Shown: positions 34,101 through 48,100 of the stretch, piece by piece | Layout: each line of letters opens with the position of its first letter | Numbering within the stretch: position 1 is the stretch's first letter | Assembly: GCA_021018995.1 (NCBI GenBank) | Contig: CM037590.1 | Location: forward strand, 46,659,713-46,723,712 | Direction: 5' to 3' | DNA length: 64,000 bases | Source: Chloranthus sessilifolius | Lineage: Eukaryota; Streptophyta; Magnoliopsida; Chloranthales; Chloranthaceae | Program-made: the position numbers and the translations under genes | Notes under the pieces: model-generated | The model's input: the letters and a program-made list of their open reading frames with translations, nothing else | Told to the model about the DNA's origin: nothing | The model's database searches: none

Positions 34101-36331
34101 TATTTTTTTATTTTTTCTTCCTATATAAAAATAATAAACAAATAAAAAAATACTACTAATTAATAGATATAATAAAAAATTTAAAAATTAATAAATAGCT
34201 TCGTCATGGCCACCCCATGCCATAGCAAGCCTCTTCGCCAAGACTTCGTTACACCGCCTTAACTACCTTGGTCTATAGTAATCCACAAAGTGATATATAC
34301 TGTAGTTATAACTTTTTCTTACTAGTGATTTTTTTAAAAAAAAGAATCTAAAAAGAAATTAGAACATCAAGGTATTGGGAGACTCCTCTCTTATACAAAC
34401 AAAAACTTTTTCATCCCCATATTTCTAAAGCAAGTCGACTGGATGATTTTTTTCCTTCGAACCTAACCGAAAGTGATGTCAAACCATGAGAATACATTTT
34501 TCATCCAAGAATGAGAAAATTCTCCATGGTCCTTCAGTGTAATTAGTCATCCATGCCATTTCATTTGTCAAATCCCCTTCCAACGTTGATGTGCCTCCAA
34601 GCTTATTTTTAATTACTCGAATATCTTCCAAAACGAATCTACATTTCACTTTGTTTGAGTCTATAATCCCAATCAGACCCGAGAATGACAATTACATTTC
34701 CCCCATGTGATTCCAAAATTCAAATGGCATTGAGTTTCTCCCATATGTTTGGGAAATATCCCCAGTTCCAGGTTGCCAAAATAACTCCCATCAAAGTTGA
34801 ATTCCATCGCTTCTTCCACAGGACAGGTCCATCTTTGAAGTACCTCTTCCTCACACTGCTTGCTAAATAACATGGCCTTCCACCCTTCCATGTTCTGGCA
34901 GAATGTTGGGTTCTTCTTACTGGATTACAAATTGTTGACTCGCACTTCCATGATCCGATTTGACGTGTGGGGGAACTCAACAAATATGATAATGTTGGAT
35001 GTTCAGTGAGGAACGCCTACATTACATTTTAGTGGAGACCTATGATATTATAGAGACATAATTTGTTATTTAAACATTTCAAGAGAGAAGCTAATGGTTG
35101 CCAACACGGGCTTACTTGCCAAAGAGGTTGTGAAACTGTGAATAAAAGCAGATTACATATTGGGGGCATTTTCCTTGTGATGTAATTTTGTTTTGCTGTG
35201 TATCATGTGTTAGTTTCCTCTTTTATTAAGATGGTTTTTTAACCCAAAAAAAACAATTAAAAAAAAAATGGCCTTACAATCTGATCGAGATCTTCAAGCA
35301 ACATTCTGATGTCCTATCCTTTTTTATTTTCTTGTAATCCAATCCAAACATATTATTTTCGGGGTAAAGGTAGCCGCTTGGTCCCATGGACCAGCTAACT
35401 TACCTGGTCCTACACTAATTTGCAGCAACATGGCACCCAATCTCATGATTGGTTGTCATCGATAAGGGCGGCTCAATGGTCATAACTATTTAAAAAATAT
35501 AAAACTGCATAGTCAATGGCTTGAACGTGGTGGGAAATGAACAGTAAAATCAAATGTGATTTTACTGTTAATTTTATGTGATCATCGAGCTGCTCCTATC
35601 TATGGCATCCAATCATGTGATTGGATGTCACATGGCTGAAAGTTAATGTGGGACTAGGTACGTTACCTGGTCCATGGTACTAGGCTACCTTTACCCTTAT
35701 TTTCGATGATCCACTTGTTTCTTTCCTTCTAAGTGCTCTGCATGAGGGCATACAAGAGCATTTGCTAAAGTTTTTAACTAGTGTCAAAAGAAATGGTAGA
35801 AGTGTGAACTTTCAAAGTAACCGACTGATGAGCCATTCTAGAATTAGTCTACCCTTTATAAGTGTGCCTTAGAAAAGGCATATAACACTTTTTTGGACTT
35901 GTCAGTACCTTAGAGAGCAAGCTAGCTAAGGCGGTGTGACAAGGTCATGGCGAAGAGGCTCGCTATGCGATGAAGTGGCCATAGAGAGGCTATTTATTAT
36001 TGTAATTTTTTTAAAAATTTATTTTATCTATTAATTAGTAGTATTTTCTTTTTTATATTTTTTATATAAGGAAAAAATATAGGAAGAAAAAAATTCAATT
36101 ACTAAAGCATCATACTTTAATTTTAATATTGAGAATTTCATGTACTAGGAATAAACAAATATAAACAAATACAAATCAAATATGGAACATCAACAAATTT
36201 GCAACATGGTAAGTAGAAATTAATTAATATGAAATATCAACAAATATAAAATATTAAAAATATGAAATATTAAGTACACATATGATAGTGTCGCCGACGC
36301 TGAAGTTTTGTCGACCCTGGTGTTGGTAGTT

Positions 36332-36381
<50 letters not shown>

Positions 36382-39300
36382 AGGATTTTGTAACTTATAA
36401 GTTAGGGTTTTGTCATGGGTTAAAAATTCGGCAAACCGATACGTATCGTCCAGCCCCAAAGCCTATACGTATCGGTTTCGGACGATACTATGGAATTTTG
36501 AGTTTTGTATGGGAGACACCGATACGGTACCTTGAATGTACCGTATCGGTGAGGTCCAAAACCGATACGTATCGGACGATATTTTGACTCATGAGTTTTG
36601 TAACTTGTAAGTTAACTTTGTAACTTATATATTATAAAAATGTCAACTTATAAGTATTATACGTTATTATCCAAAAAATTAAATGGCATGCATAGCGATG
36701 TCATAATGCTATTCCGCTATGGCAACATTATGGCGTCGCTACTTAGTCTTCATGACTATTTGGTTATATATGGTGTTTCCTATCACCATTCACCATGGCC
36801 ATTCGCCATGGAGAGGCCATGGTGAGGCTATAGTGTGGCCTTGACAAACATGTTTGTGAGACTTCGCATAAGGCTAACAGGCCTAAAATCTTCCACTTCA
36901 TCTATTTCTTCCTTTTTTGGAGAAAGGGTAATAAAAAAGCCTTCATTGTTTTGTTCAGTTGGCCTTGATAATGGAATGCGTTGAACACCTTCATAAATAT
37001 TCCAAAACTCTTGATAAAACATGTTAAAAAATCATCCAAATCTGGTGCCTTTCCCCTTCATTTGAAGATTGCTTTTTTACTCCCTCTGCAGTAAAATTTC
37101 TCTTAACCACACCACCAACACTTGAGTCATATTATCGAAGGGAATTCTCCTGGGCACAGTCAGTCTAGCCTCTGTTTTCTTGGAATATAGGTTTCTTCAA
37201 TACTGAACAGCAGTATTCTTTTTCTCTTCTTCGTCTTCCAATATAATTCCATCACTGTTGATCTTATTTATAGTTTTGTTTTGATTCTTATAGTGTTTTC
37301 CATTTTTGTGCAAGAAGATCGTGTTTTTATCCCTTCTTTAAACCAAAGCACCGTGACTTTTGTCTCCAACAAATTCGCTTATTTACAATGATAACTTTCT
37401 TAGCTGCAAGACTAATGGCCCTTTGCTCATCTACTATGGGAATTATCACATAAGTTTTGAAAATTTCATCTAAAAACCAAATTGCATGTTCAAAAATTAA
37501 ATGATAACAACTATAAATCTCTCAACCTTCTAGTATCTTTCTCTGAGGCTGAATTATCAACTAGGAATTTTGCAAGTTCTAGACTAACTAAATTACAGAA
37601 AAAACCCCAGTAAACAGCAACCAGGTAAGTAAACAACGAAAATTTTTAAGCATTGGGTATTTTTCTGTTCCCAATAAAAAAATATTGGCTATCGTTTCTA
37701 AGAACAGACAAGCCACCCGACAGTGAATTTGACACAAATTACATTTCGTATAAATAGCTCCTTCACCGACGTTCAGACAAACAGCTTTTGTGCGATCATT
37801 CCTAATCCTATTATTACCTGCAAACCCTGGGCTTTTTTTTTTGATTGGCTATCTGGCAAAACCCTGGATATTTATTTCTTGGTGGCACTACTAATTGAAT
37901 AAAAAACTAGAAACTGCAATAATTGAAGGATGTTCTACTAAAAAAACTAAAACCAAAACAATAGTATTTCCCATGGAAATCGTGGGTTTTGTGAGTTACC
38001 AAAGGCACATGCCACTTTGAACGTATATTTCGTGTCATCTAGTTTTTATGAGCTACTTTTCTTGACTATTTTTCACTGTGCACATTTCATAGTTCTGATA
38101 TTTATTTTAGTCAAGTAAATAGTAAATGTGTGGCTTAACCTACAATGCCTGTGCCTTTGTTCTATATGATCTGCCAGGAGGGTTATTCATACGGTCGGCC
38201 CCAAATATGCGGTCAAGTACCATACTGCTGCAGAGAATGCTCTCAGCCACTGCTATCGTGCTTGCCTTGAGCTTCTTATTGAGAACGGACTTCAGAGGTT
38301 GTTGTTGGTGGATGATTCTTATGTTGCATTCTTGGAGCTTTGGGCATTCTTAAATTGTCGTACTCATTTTAAAGATTCTCAAAACTTACCTTAGGTTGGC
38401 ATCTTTAAATGCAGCATTGCTGTTGGCTGTATTTATACAGAGGCAAAAAATTATCCCCGGGAGCCAGCTGCACATGTAGCAATAAGTAAGATACTGCCAT
38501 GTTTTTAGTGTGCCATTCAATTCCCTTCTGTCAATTGCTTCTTTACTTTGGAAATTTTCAGGGACCGTTCGACGCTTTCTGGAGAAGCAGAAAGAAAAAA
38601 TAACTGCTGTTGTTTTTTGTACGACCACATCATCTGATACAGAGATATATAAACGGTACTGCTCCTGTCCACATGTTATACTGGAAAAAATGTTCTTTCA
38701 AAGTGCAGCCAAAGGGTGGAAGTGGTTTCTTTTCATGCATTACATTTTCAAAAGTCTTGAAACTTTCTCTAAATATGTCCAGATGCTACATCAGATGCTT
38801 ACTTTTAATATTTTGTCAAATTTGTTTTGTTGTTTGGGTTTTATTTTCTGATATCACCATGTTATGCAGATTGCTTCCACTTTACTTTCCCAGGGATAAA
38901 CATGAAGAGGAGGTGGCATTGTCAAAACTTCCTGCTGATGTTGGGGATGAGAATGGAGAGACAATAATAACTGAGCGCAAAATCAGAATAAAATCTTTGC
39001 CTGCAGTGTCGACAATCATCCCTAATCCTCCTGCCGTTCCAGTTGATCTTCCTATCAGTGATCATGTTGGACTCACACTGAGACGGTTAGTGACATCCAA
39101 ATCTTATCAAAAGCTATAGATAATTATTCCTTTCTTTCACAAGTATTTAGAGGTTTTATTAAAATATATAACATAAATCCAGCAGAAACCCCAGAAAAGG
39201 CGGAACTGCTGTATGAACCATGGATCAAAATCGTGGTTTCCGGGAATGTATCTTTCGGGCCCCAGAATGATACATTCCTGAATATCGGCCGGCACTTTCA

Positions 39301-42086
39301 ATGTACTGGCAGTACATTGAAAAATGTATTGTCTGGTACCTTTTTATTTTAAAAAGAAAATCTAAAAAAATCATAGAAATTCCTGAAAAAGACTTGTGCA
39401 GGGGCCAACTTTGGGTGTGCAAATAATGGCTCCCTTTACGATGAGCACATGCTTCATAGATTCACGTGGCATAAGTTCAGCCAAACTTGGGGGTTAAGGG
39501 ATTTTAATCTGGGTTAGCCCGGTCTTACCCTATTGCCACATATCTTTGACCCATTGGGTTGGTGTATATCTTTGATCCATTGGGCAAGGTAGGATCAAGC
39601 ATATATCTTTGTCAATTTTGACACAAAGAAATCGACCCGAGCACTGCCAATGGTTCTCAAGTTGGATACAAGAAATACTTATGACCACTTGCGTAGCTAT
39701 AATACATAAAAGTTAGGAAGTCTTCGATTCAATCCCCTCGGTTTACTTTTAAGTTTTTTATTTTTAACAAAATAGTAAGCATTAATTAGTCGATTTGCTG
39801 GAAACACTGAATTGGAATTGGTATTCGGGTTGCTAAGTGAACGCGCTTATTAAGAAGTAACATAGGTTCAATCTCTCTATCCAAAACCCATGGCCCCAAA
39901 TGTCTGAATTTATAGCCGTGATCAGATGTTTAATGATTATCCAATCAATACTGCATTTTTTCTGTGGCCCACGAATTTGAGAGCCCGGATCAATAAAGGT
40001 TTGCACAGCTAATGCGTAGAAATGGGTTCTGTCATAGTGTATGGTGTGACCGTGCACCATATCTAAAAAAATTACAAAATTACAGGATGAAATTGAAATT
40101 TCGTCCGGTAATTTGGGATTTTCAAAATACCGGACGAGACAACTGGTAATTTGGTTGTCTTGTTCAGTAACATGGACGAATTTATGTGTGTATTGGGGGG
40201 AGGGGGGTATTTACCTAAATACCGTACCACCCCTCGCTGAAACCAGTACGCATCGTCTGGTACCTACCCTTCTTGGCTGGAATTTTGAACCATGGTTCGA
40301 ACACATTTTGGACAGCAGGCAAAGTGACATAAGATATAAAAAATGTCAGAGAAAAAATCAGGTATTATGTGTTCACCGTCAGGATGCCGATTGACATATA
40401 ATTAGGGGACGCTCCCCACTTAGACAATTCATCCAGTAAGCAATTCGCGTCACCAGTAAATGCGGGAAAGATGATATTTTTTTAAATATTCATAACTGAA
40501 ATTATTTCTAAACTTGCTCAGCATTACTATTAGATGTTGAATTTATATTAGACAAAAATGTATTGTGGTTAATGCTAAGAATTGTACTGGTATCTCATGA
40601 CAGTTAGATTTTGTAGGTTTAATCACAACTTGTCATTAAAACTACAAAAATAAATTTTTTAAATACGTGATTGTATGCACCAGTTGCATGCATAAATCTA
40701 TATATAATATATTATCATGCTTTTTTTATTGTTCATGTTTAGCGGGCAGTATCCATTTACTGCTGTCAGAGAGCAATTCCTTGTGTCCTTTTTCGATTTT
40801 ATGTTCAAATATTATCCTCCCTGCTGCGTATTTGGTGCTTCTTTCAGTTTTCATTCCCCGGATCATGCTGCACAAGACATTTTGATTGCTTATTCACCCT
40901 TTTGCATATATCGACGCATCAGTTGGATTGATTGAGCAGTGTGTGACTAGTGAAGTCTTTGCTGTTATTAGGGTGGCAACTTAATGCCCCATACGTCCCT
41001 TTTTCGGTTACATTTGGTCTATCTGGATGGATCTAGGAGGTCCAAGATATGGATGCCCTAGAATGATATTGAAAGATCTCATGGTGAAGGCTTTTGAGAG
41101 TAGAGTAGTCTTAAAGGACATAAACCTATAAATAAATCCATTGCAAAGACCAGTAAAAATTTAACATCTTTAACATACCAAAGGAAAAAAATTCAAAAAA
41201 AACAACTCAATGACCATATTCAATAGTAATGAACTGTGAACTGTGAAGAGATGTAGATCCCATCCCAAAAAAGAGAACTCTTAGGCAAAAATTTATAAAT
41301 TTACAAAAAGGTAAAACCTAAATAACTAAAAAATAAGGCTACATGCATAATCCATGTGGATCCCTGTCGAACTAGATTTCAATAAATGTCGTTTGAGGTC
41401 CTTCCTGAAAAAAAATTGGTCTGCAACACTTTTTATGGGTTTAGAATGTATAAATTTTGAGGAGACACATTAGAAGTTTCTATGAGTGTGGCATGGCAGA
41501 TTCCTTAGAATAAGGTGCGATGAGGGACTTTTTATGTACACCTATTTATTTATCTGTTTTTGACAGGTAAATCAGGGTATTGTTAAGAATAGAAGAGTAC
41601 ATAAATAACAACGATTAAAGAGAAAATAAAAAATTGCATTTGGCCAAAAGCGAGAGGCGTTGGCCTAAAAATAAAGATGAACAAAACTGTTTAGTATTTA
41701 CAGCATGTTCAAAGAATTGCCAACTGCCGAGCAACGTATTCAATGTCGGGGTCCCCCACGCCAAGCAAGAATTTACTTAGTTTTTTTCCAATTTCGCCAT
41801 CTTGTCCTGTAATTTTTTAGTCTTGGATTATAAAACACTATCAGACAATAAATTTTTATTACTATCAAACAATAATTTTTTTATAAATTTGAGTATCCAT
41901 TTCAAAACCAATTGGCAATGAGTAGAGGGGCCCATGATCTTATAAGAGGAGAGACGAGGCTATGAATACCCGATGTGAGAATAAACTTCAACAGGCCTTG
42001 CACATGTTGGCCGGATTCAGCCAAATCACGTAGACAATTGAATTGGGTGACGTGGAGTGGAGAAAGGTCTGCTCTGATACCATGAT

Positions 42087-42127
<41 letters not shown>

Positions 42128-45100
42128 ACGTTAGCCTACATTTTGCTCAATCTTGGATGTTCTTTCCATTGAGTGGTACTCGCCTATTATAGATGAGATT
42201 ACAAGAATCCTAAGCAAACTCAAACACTTGCCGAATCTAATCTACTTACTAATCTTATCTTATTCAATCTAATTTAGTCTAAAAAAATCCTAAATATTCT
42301 TTAATACCCTCCCGCAATTGTATGTTCCTTTGAAGAAGGAATATACGATTGATTACAAAAAAGATGAGCCCTTGATCTTCGTGTCGATATTACTGATAGA
42401 TGTCCGAACACGTCCTATCATACTTGATGGTGGTCACTGCTTGTCTATGAAGCCCATCATTGTCGCTTCCTACTCATCTTGGAGTCTGTCAGAGCCGGTG
42501 ATCCACTAGATCAGTATCTTCCGTGATCTCTCCCATAAGCAATCGAAAATGAATCATGTGGTACAACTCTTGTTGTAGAGATCTTTAATGAAGATAAGGA
42601 TAAGACAAGGCTTTGATGATGGAGATTGGAGGAGAGGTTTGAAAATGATAAAACATAAATGAAACTCTCCTTCTTGAAAAAGGACAGAAGCTTGAACCAC
42701 ATGATTAAGCTCTCTAGAAGTTTGGTGGAAACTGTAGCTGTTACGCCAAATTGCCAATTGTCATGGTCCTCATGGATCCCAAAGAGAGGCACATGATGGG
42801 GTAGAAATGTTTGGACTTGGGAGGCATGAGAGGAATAATGAGATAGTAGCTCTATTGGGGTTACCTGCTGAGGCTTCTCACCTAAAACTATGAAACATCA
42901 AGTTGCTTGGATGTATTTGTGGAAGAGTGCAGCGGTGGTGCTCTAATTCATGAAGGCGTGAGCCACTAGGGCTTTGATACCATGATAAATCTGGGTATCC
43001 ATTTCAAAACCAATTGGCAATGAGTGGAAGGCCCCGGGATCTTATAAGAGAAGAGACGGGGTTATAAATACCCGATGTGGGACTAACTTCAACAATTTTT
43101 CCATTAGGATCTTTGCAACATTACATGAGACAACATTATTATTTTGAAGTGATTTTTGTTTCAGGCATCATCCCCTTGTGTCAAATATTCACCATTTCCA
43201 TTAGTTTTCGAATGTTTTTACATTAGCATACTAGGTTCAACATCTTCAAATTTTGCGTAGTATTTACATAGTTTCTTCATTTTTATAATATCTAGAACTC
43301 GTCAAGCTTTTGAAATTCTTTGCAATCAAACCAATATTTTCCTGCTGTTTCTTGTTTCTAATTAAAATGCTTGATTAGCTTACTGAACAGCTGTTATCTT
43401 ATTAGGCCTTCGTCCCAACTAGATTCTTATCTGGATCCTGCATTCATGTCACTAATTAAGGATCCAGATCAGAGGCGCAAGGAACAGTGGGAAAAAGCTT
43501 CTCAAGCACAAAGCGGTTGGAATTGTGCTAAAATGCTTGGATTTGGTGACCTTGGAGGCCCTCCTCTGTCTGCTGCTGAGGAATACTCCCTACATGCTAG
43601 ATATCTTGCTAAAGCAAATTCTCTTAATCTTTCAGAAATTGCAGAAATGAAGATTGTGTAAGTATTTTTTCTAACTTCTATTTACCCACTTGCTGGATTT
43701 TGTAAGATTTTGTGCTTCATCAAATTAAAACTTGGGTGCTGTTATTTGCACCCAGTGAAAAGGTAGTCTCATCCCAACTGAAAACTGCTTTGAATCAGAT
43801 GATTTTTATGATTTTTTGTTCCAATCTTCTACACAATGGATCTTGAGATCATGAGCTTACCATCGGACAGTCAGTTTTTATTCCAGGTGGTACACCTCCC
43901 AAAAAGCGACCTGAAAATCACATGGCGCACATCTGGCTCAAGCGTGATTTAGGATCACTTTTTGGGATGTTTGCCACGTGGAATAAAAAACTGACTCTCT
44001 GATGGTATGCCTATGATCTCATGATCCACTGTGTGGATGGGGCGAAAAATGATCTCCATCGTCTGATTCAAAGCAGTCAATGGTTTTTGAATGGGGTGAG
44101 ATTACCTTTTCACAGGGTGCAAATAATGGTACCCTTAAAATTTTAGCCACAATTACTCTTTAGAGAATGCCGCACATATTTGATCAATCCAAGTAACCAT
44201 TAGCAAATGTTTTAACTAAGCAATTACACCTATGAGAAGGTTAGAATGATCCGACTAGTGCACTTTAATATCGTTAGCAAAAAAAGCCCAAATGTCTATA
44301 TTAGGATGTGTAGATCGGACAGTTAAAAATCCTCCAATGATTGTGATTTTTGGGCACACTTCAGTTTAATATATGAGTTTCCATTTTGATGACTTAGATT
44401 ACTTAAAAACAAGTGTACACAGCCTAAAAATGGGGCCATCGTGGCTCTATATATAATGGGGAGGTACGCCCATTTATCCTATCTTTATTGTTCCGTCACT
44501 CTGACATAGCAATTTTTTATAGTACAAGAACACACTCTGGCAGCCATAGTGACTTATTTTAATTGATATGGATACTGCCATTTCCTTTGTATGTCATGTT
44601 GTAAAATTAGGAAAATGATAAGTTATAATGATCATCTGGAAAAGAGCTCAGTCCTGGAGACTCGCTTTCATTATTGACGAAATAGTTGAAGTTTCTCAAG
44701 ACTCAGATCAATTTTTGTTTATGGTAAATAGGGAGACAATCTGTTAGCAAATATTTTGGCCAAAGGAGTTGAGCAATTGTTTTTATTTTGGAAACTCTCT
44801 GCCCCATAAAGACTTCCTTGTTTTGGGGATTTTACCTTTGTAATCTTCATTTTCTTTTATTAATATCATGCAAATAATTTTAAAAAAGGATTGACTTTAC
44901 TGATGAACATCATAAAATTATTAAGGGTATGAAGCTCCTCTAAGCGACAAATCCAATCGAAATTGACTTCTGGGCATTTTAAGATTTCAAGGTTCACATC
45001 AGTCATCTTTCAAAGGGATTTGTTAGTTAAAAGGTGTTTCATACATAATGATGCTTACGACATCCCATCAATCCAAGAAAAACAAATTATATGAATCATG

Positions 45101-48100
45101 GTTCTGAACGATTTTTTAATATATTATGCTATAAAATGGTTGGAGATATTACCTGTAGATAACTCCATTTCTGGATGCATGCTGCTGTTTTAGGTTGTTT
45201 TGCATTGCATTTCCAACTCCAAGTTTTTACGTAGTATTTGTTTTCCTGTTTTAGTTACCGTGGTGGTGTAGACAGTGAGGGCCGACCCGTAATGGTTGTG
45301 GTGGGGGCTCATTTTCTTCTGCGCTGCCTTGATTTGGAGCGATTTGTGCTTTATGTGATTAAGGTAATCATTTATGCAGCGCAGAGTCCACTTTGCTTCT
45401 TTGTGGGGTTTTTTTTTTAGCTTGAAGAAATTATGTTTTGTCATACGGATTGATGGTTTTATGGTGCATTTTATGATGTATAAATTTACGATTTTTAATA
45501 TGCAACATACGTAATTTATGATAGAATTGTTCCCTCGAATTCTATTAACCAAAACGCTCTCTTGAAAGCAGTATGTTTCATAACTTATCAGCAGGTAACT
45601 GGGTGAGTGTACTCATCTCTTTTTACTGTGAACCAGGAACACAGTTTATGGAAACTCCGTTTCCCTCATAAAATATACATTCTTCTTATTTCTGGTTTTG
45701 CGCACTCATTCCTTGCTCTGTGTACCATATATGATTATTTCAGCTAATGGTCAGGGCATGTTGTTTTGATCTGATCATCTAGTAGCATTAATTTAGTGTT
45801 CTCTAGGAGATTACGTTTAGAAAATGAGAGAAAAATATGATCAGAATTGTCTAATAAATCCACAAGTAGATGCCTTGTGGGTGGTCAAATGGAGCCAAGT
45901 CTCTACTAATAAGTTGGTCTCTATCTGTTAATTTAGACTAAAAATGTCTGATAGACTCCTTCCCCTTGGAAGAGGTTCTGTACGCACCAATTTTCAGTTG
46001 AATCTACTGAAGAAAACCATGTTATACTCTCATTTCATGTGAATTCTTAGCAATGAGTACATGCTCTTAGTATTCATAATTGTGGCAGGGTAAATTGATT
46101 AATGTATCTTTTTGCTGCTTGAATAGGAAACATGTCTCTGCTTGAAATGCAGAAGCAATTTCTTTCCAGGATGTAATTTTAACTTAGAAGTTGAAACTGT
46201 GGTATTCCCTTTGCTTATCCCATATTGATGTGTTGATCCAACGCTTATTTTTATATTTCTGAGTTAATTACATCACAAAAAAGAAGATAGAAATTTATGA
46301 AGGCAGTCACGAAAACAGCTTCATTGCTTTCACTGCAATTTGTTGATAAGAAAATGCAACTTTTTACAATAGAGGAGGATTCAACTATTTTCACGGTAAT
46401 GTTAGAAATGATGGTTTTGGAGGAAAAATATCATTGGTTCATTACATGTTGGATGCAGCCTATATGAATAATCAATATATTCTGTAATATTCAATTTAAG
46501 CTAATGTTAATGATTTGAAAATTATAGAAAAAAATTAATAAAAAAGATAGTGAGTTGATGATAGAAGCATTTTATGCTTCTAGGATTTTGTTTTATCTAG
46601 GATTAATTAACCGAAGCTTTGCTTTGTGTAAATCTGTCATGGAGAATTTACCTATCTGCATGGTTGTTATGTGTGCCTTGGTTAGTCCAGCACTATTATA
46701 TCTGCTGTATTGTTTGTGTGGCTGCCCTTTGTCATAATGTAAATCGTGAGCGTATACTGCAACTGAACTGTAAATGTCACCGACTCCATGAACAAACAAC
46801 TGAGCTCTATCAAATTTATTTCAGCAAGAGGGCAATTCCTTGCATAGTTTTTTGGATTCTCATGGACAATTTTCAATTTGTTTTTATGTTACCTTCATGT
46901 GATTTGGTTTATAATGAGGGAACAAGGACACCTCCATCTCTGAAGAGTTGAAACCGATGTCATTGATTAGTTAGTAGAAACATGTTTATTTATTTATTTT
47001 TTATTCAATGGTTGTGAGATGCGTGATTATCTATTTTATGCATTTGTGCTTCTTCTGAGATTCTCTGTTGGCAAGTTTTTATGTCACACTAATACTAGGT
47101 AATGGTAGGACTGAAGTTATTATTTTGATGATTAAATGTAGGAGTTTGAGCCCCTGATACAGAAGCCATATACAATTGTTTACCTTCACTCTGCAGCATC
47201 TTTACAGCTGTAAGTACAAGAATTGATTGAAATCTAGGAAAGCTAAGTCACTGCTTTTGTCTGGGTCTATAACTCCTTTAGCTATGCAATCTTCTTTTTT
47301 CTTGCAATTTGATTTTGAATTTTATATATCATTTTCTGCAGACCGGTGTGTAGATTTTTATTATTCGTATGTGGTGAGACCTAAGATTTTCTGTTTGAGT
47401 GCCTATTTGTTGGAAAAATACATCCTTGTAAATTTTATTGTTCATATGTTGGTGAGACTTAAGATTTTATGTTTTTGAGTACCAATTGTAAAATGTTAAA
47501 AACTACTTAGTTGTAGCAAGGGCAACAAATCATAGTTCGGTGAGTTTTTACAAATGAGATTCCTAGATTCTGTGTTTAATATTCTAACAGCCCCTAGATG
47601 ATACTGGCTGTAAGAGGGATTGTTACAATACGTTCAAAAGATTGGCTGTTGGAACTTGGAATCCATGTGGCCTTTAAGCAATTTTTCATCCATAGCCCAG
47701 TAGGTTTAATTTTATGGCATGTCGTGTTGATTCAAAGCCATCATCCCAAGTTCGTGTAGGACTTCTTTCCAAATTTCTGCAGGACCTCCTTGAATGAATC
47801 CAGTAGTGATGTAGTTTTTTCTTGAGCATTACAGCTTTCTTACACTGAAATTCTCCTTGATTTTACCGAGGATGTTTATATGGCACTGGATTCCTTGTTA
47901 TAATTTAAATTTCGCATCAGTCTTAGGTAATTTGATTGTTTCCACCTTTGGCTCTTTTTCAGCTGAACTTGCATTTGATATTTATCATAAGGAGGACAGA
48001 AACATGGTGACAAAAAGCGCAAATAGTAACAGTTTGGCTACAGGTTCCAAATCCCGCCAAATTTGTCTTAACTGCTAAGTATTTAGACATAGGACTGTCA

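Larger units (their letters stand above)
35918..36852. mobile_element. hAT-like MITE, inverted copy, with a nested element
   Basis: Left end CAAGCTAGCTAAGGCGG; right end complement CATGTTTGTCAAGGCCAC. Flanks TTAGAGAG and TTTGTGAG agree at six of eight bases. It is oriented opposite to 33531-34270. It contains a (GA)n run (36335-36379) and a complete smaller hAT-like element at 36414-36593. Confidence 0.75.
41881..43094 (-). mobile_element. TRIM-like element with 112-bp LTRs, intron 7
   Basis: Two direct repeats, 41881-41993 and 42983-43094, match at most positions (CATTTCAAAACCAATTGGCA in both). On the minus strand each starts TGTTGAAG, and the upstream one ends TTATCA. TGGTATCAAAGC, a primer-binding site for initiator tRNA-Met with one mismatch, follows it directly (42982-42971). 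A T-rich 5-bp flank (ATTTT-like) occurs on both sides. The 1-kb interior codes for no retroelement protein and holds a second LTR-like insert. Confidence 0.75.

Noticed and set aside
36828-37022. Host gene exon on the minus strand
   Set aside because: The motif order (PKKE, DFRPVSL) is that of a LINE reverse transcriptase, and stops follow.
46555-46951. Possible small gene in intron 9
   Set aside because: Open frames on both strands without motifs, inside an intron of an intact gene.
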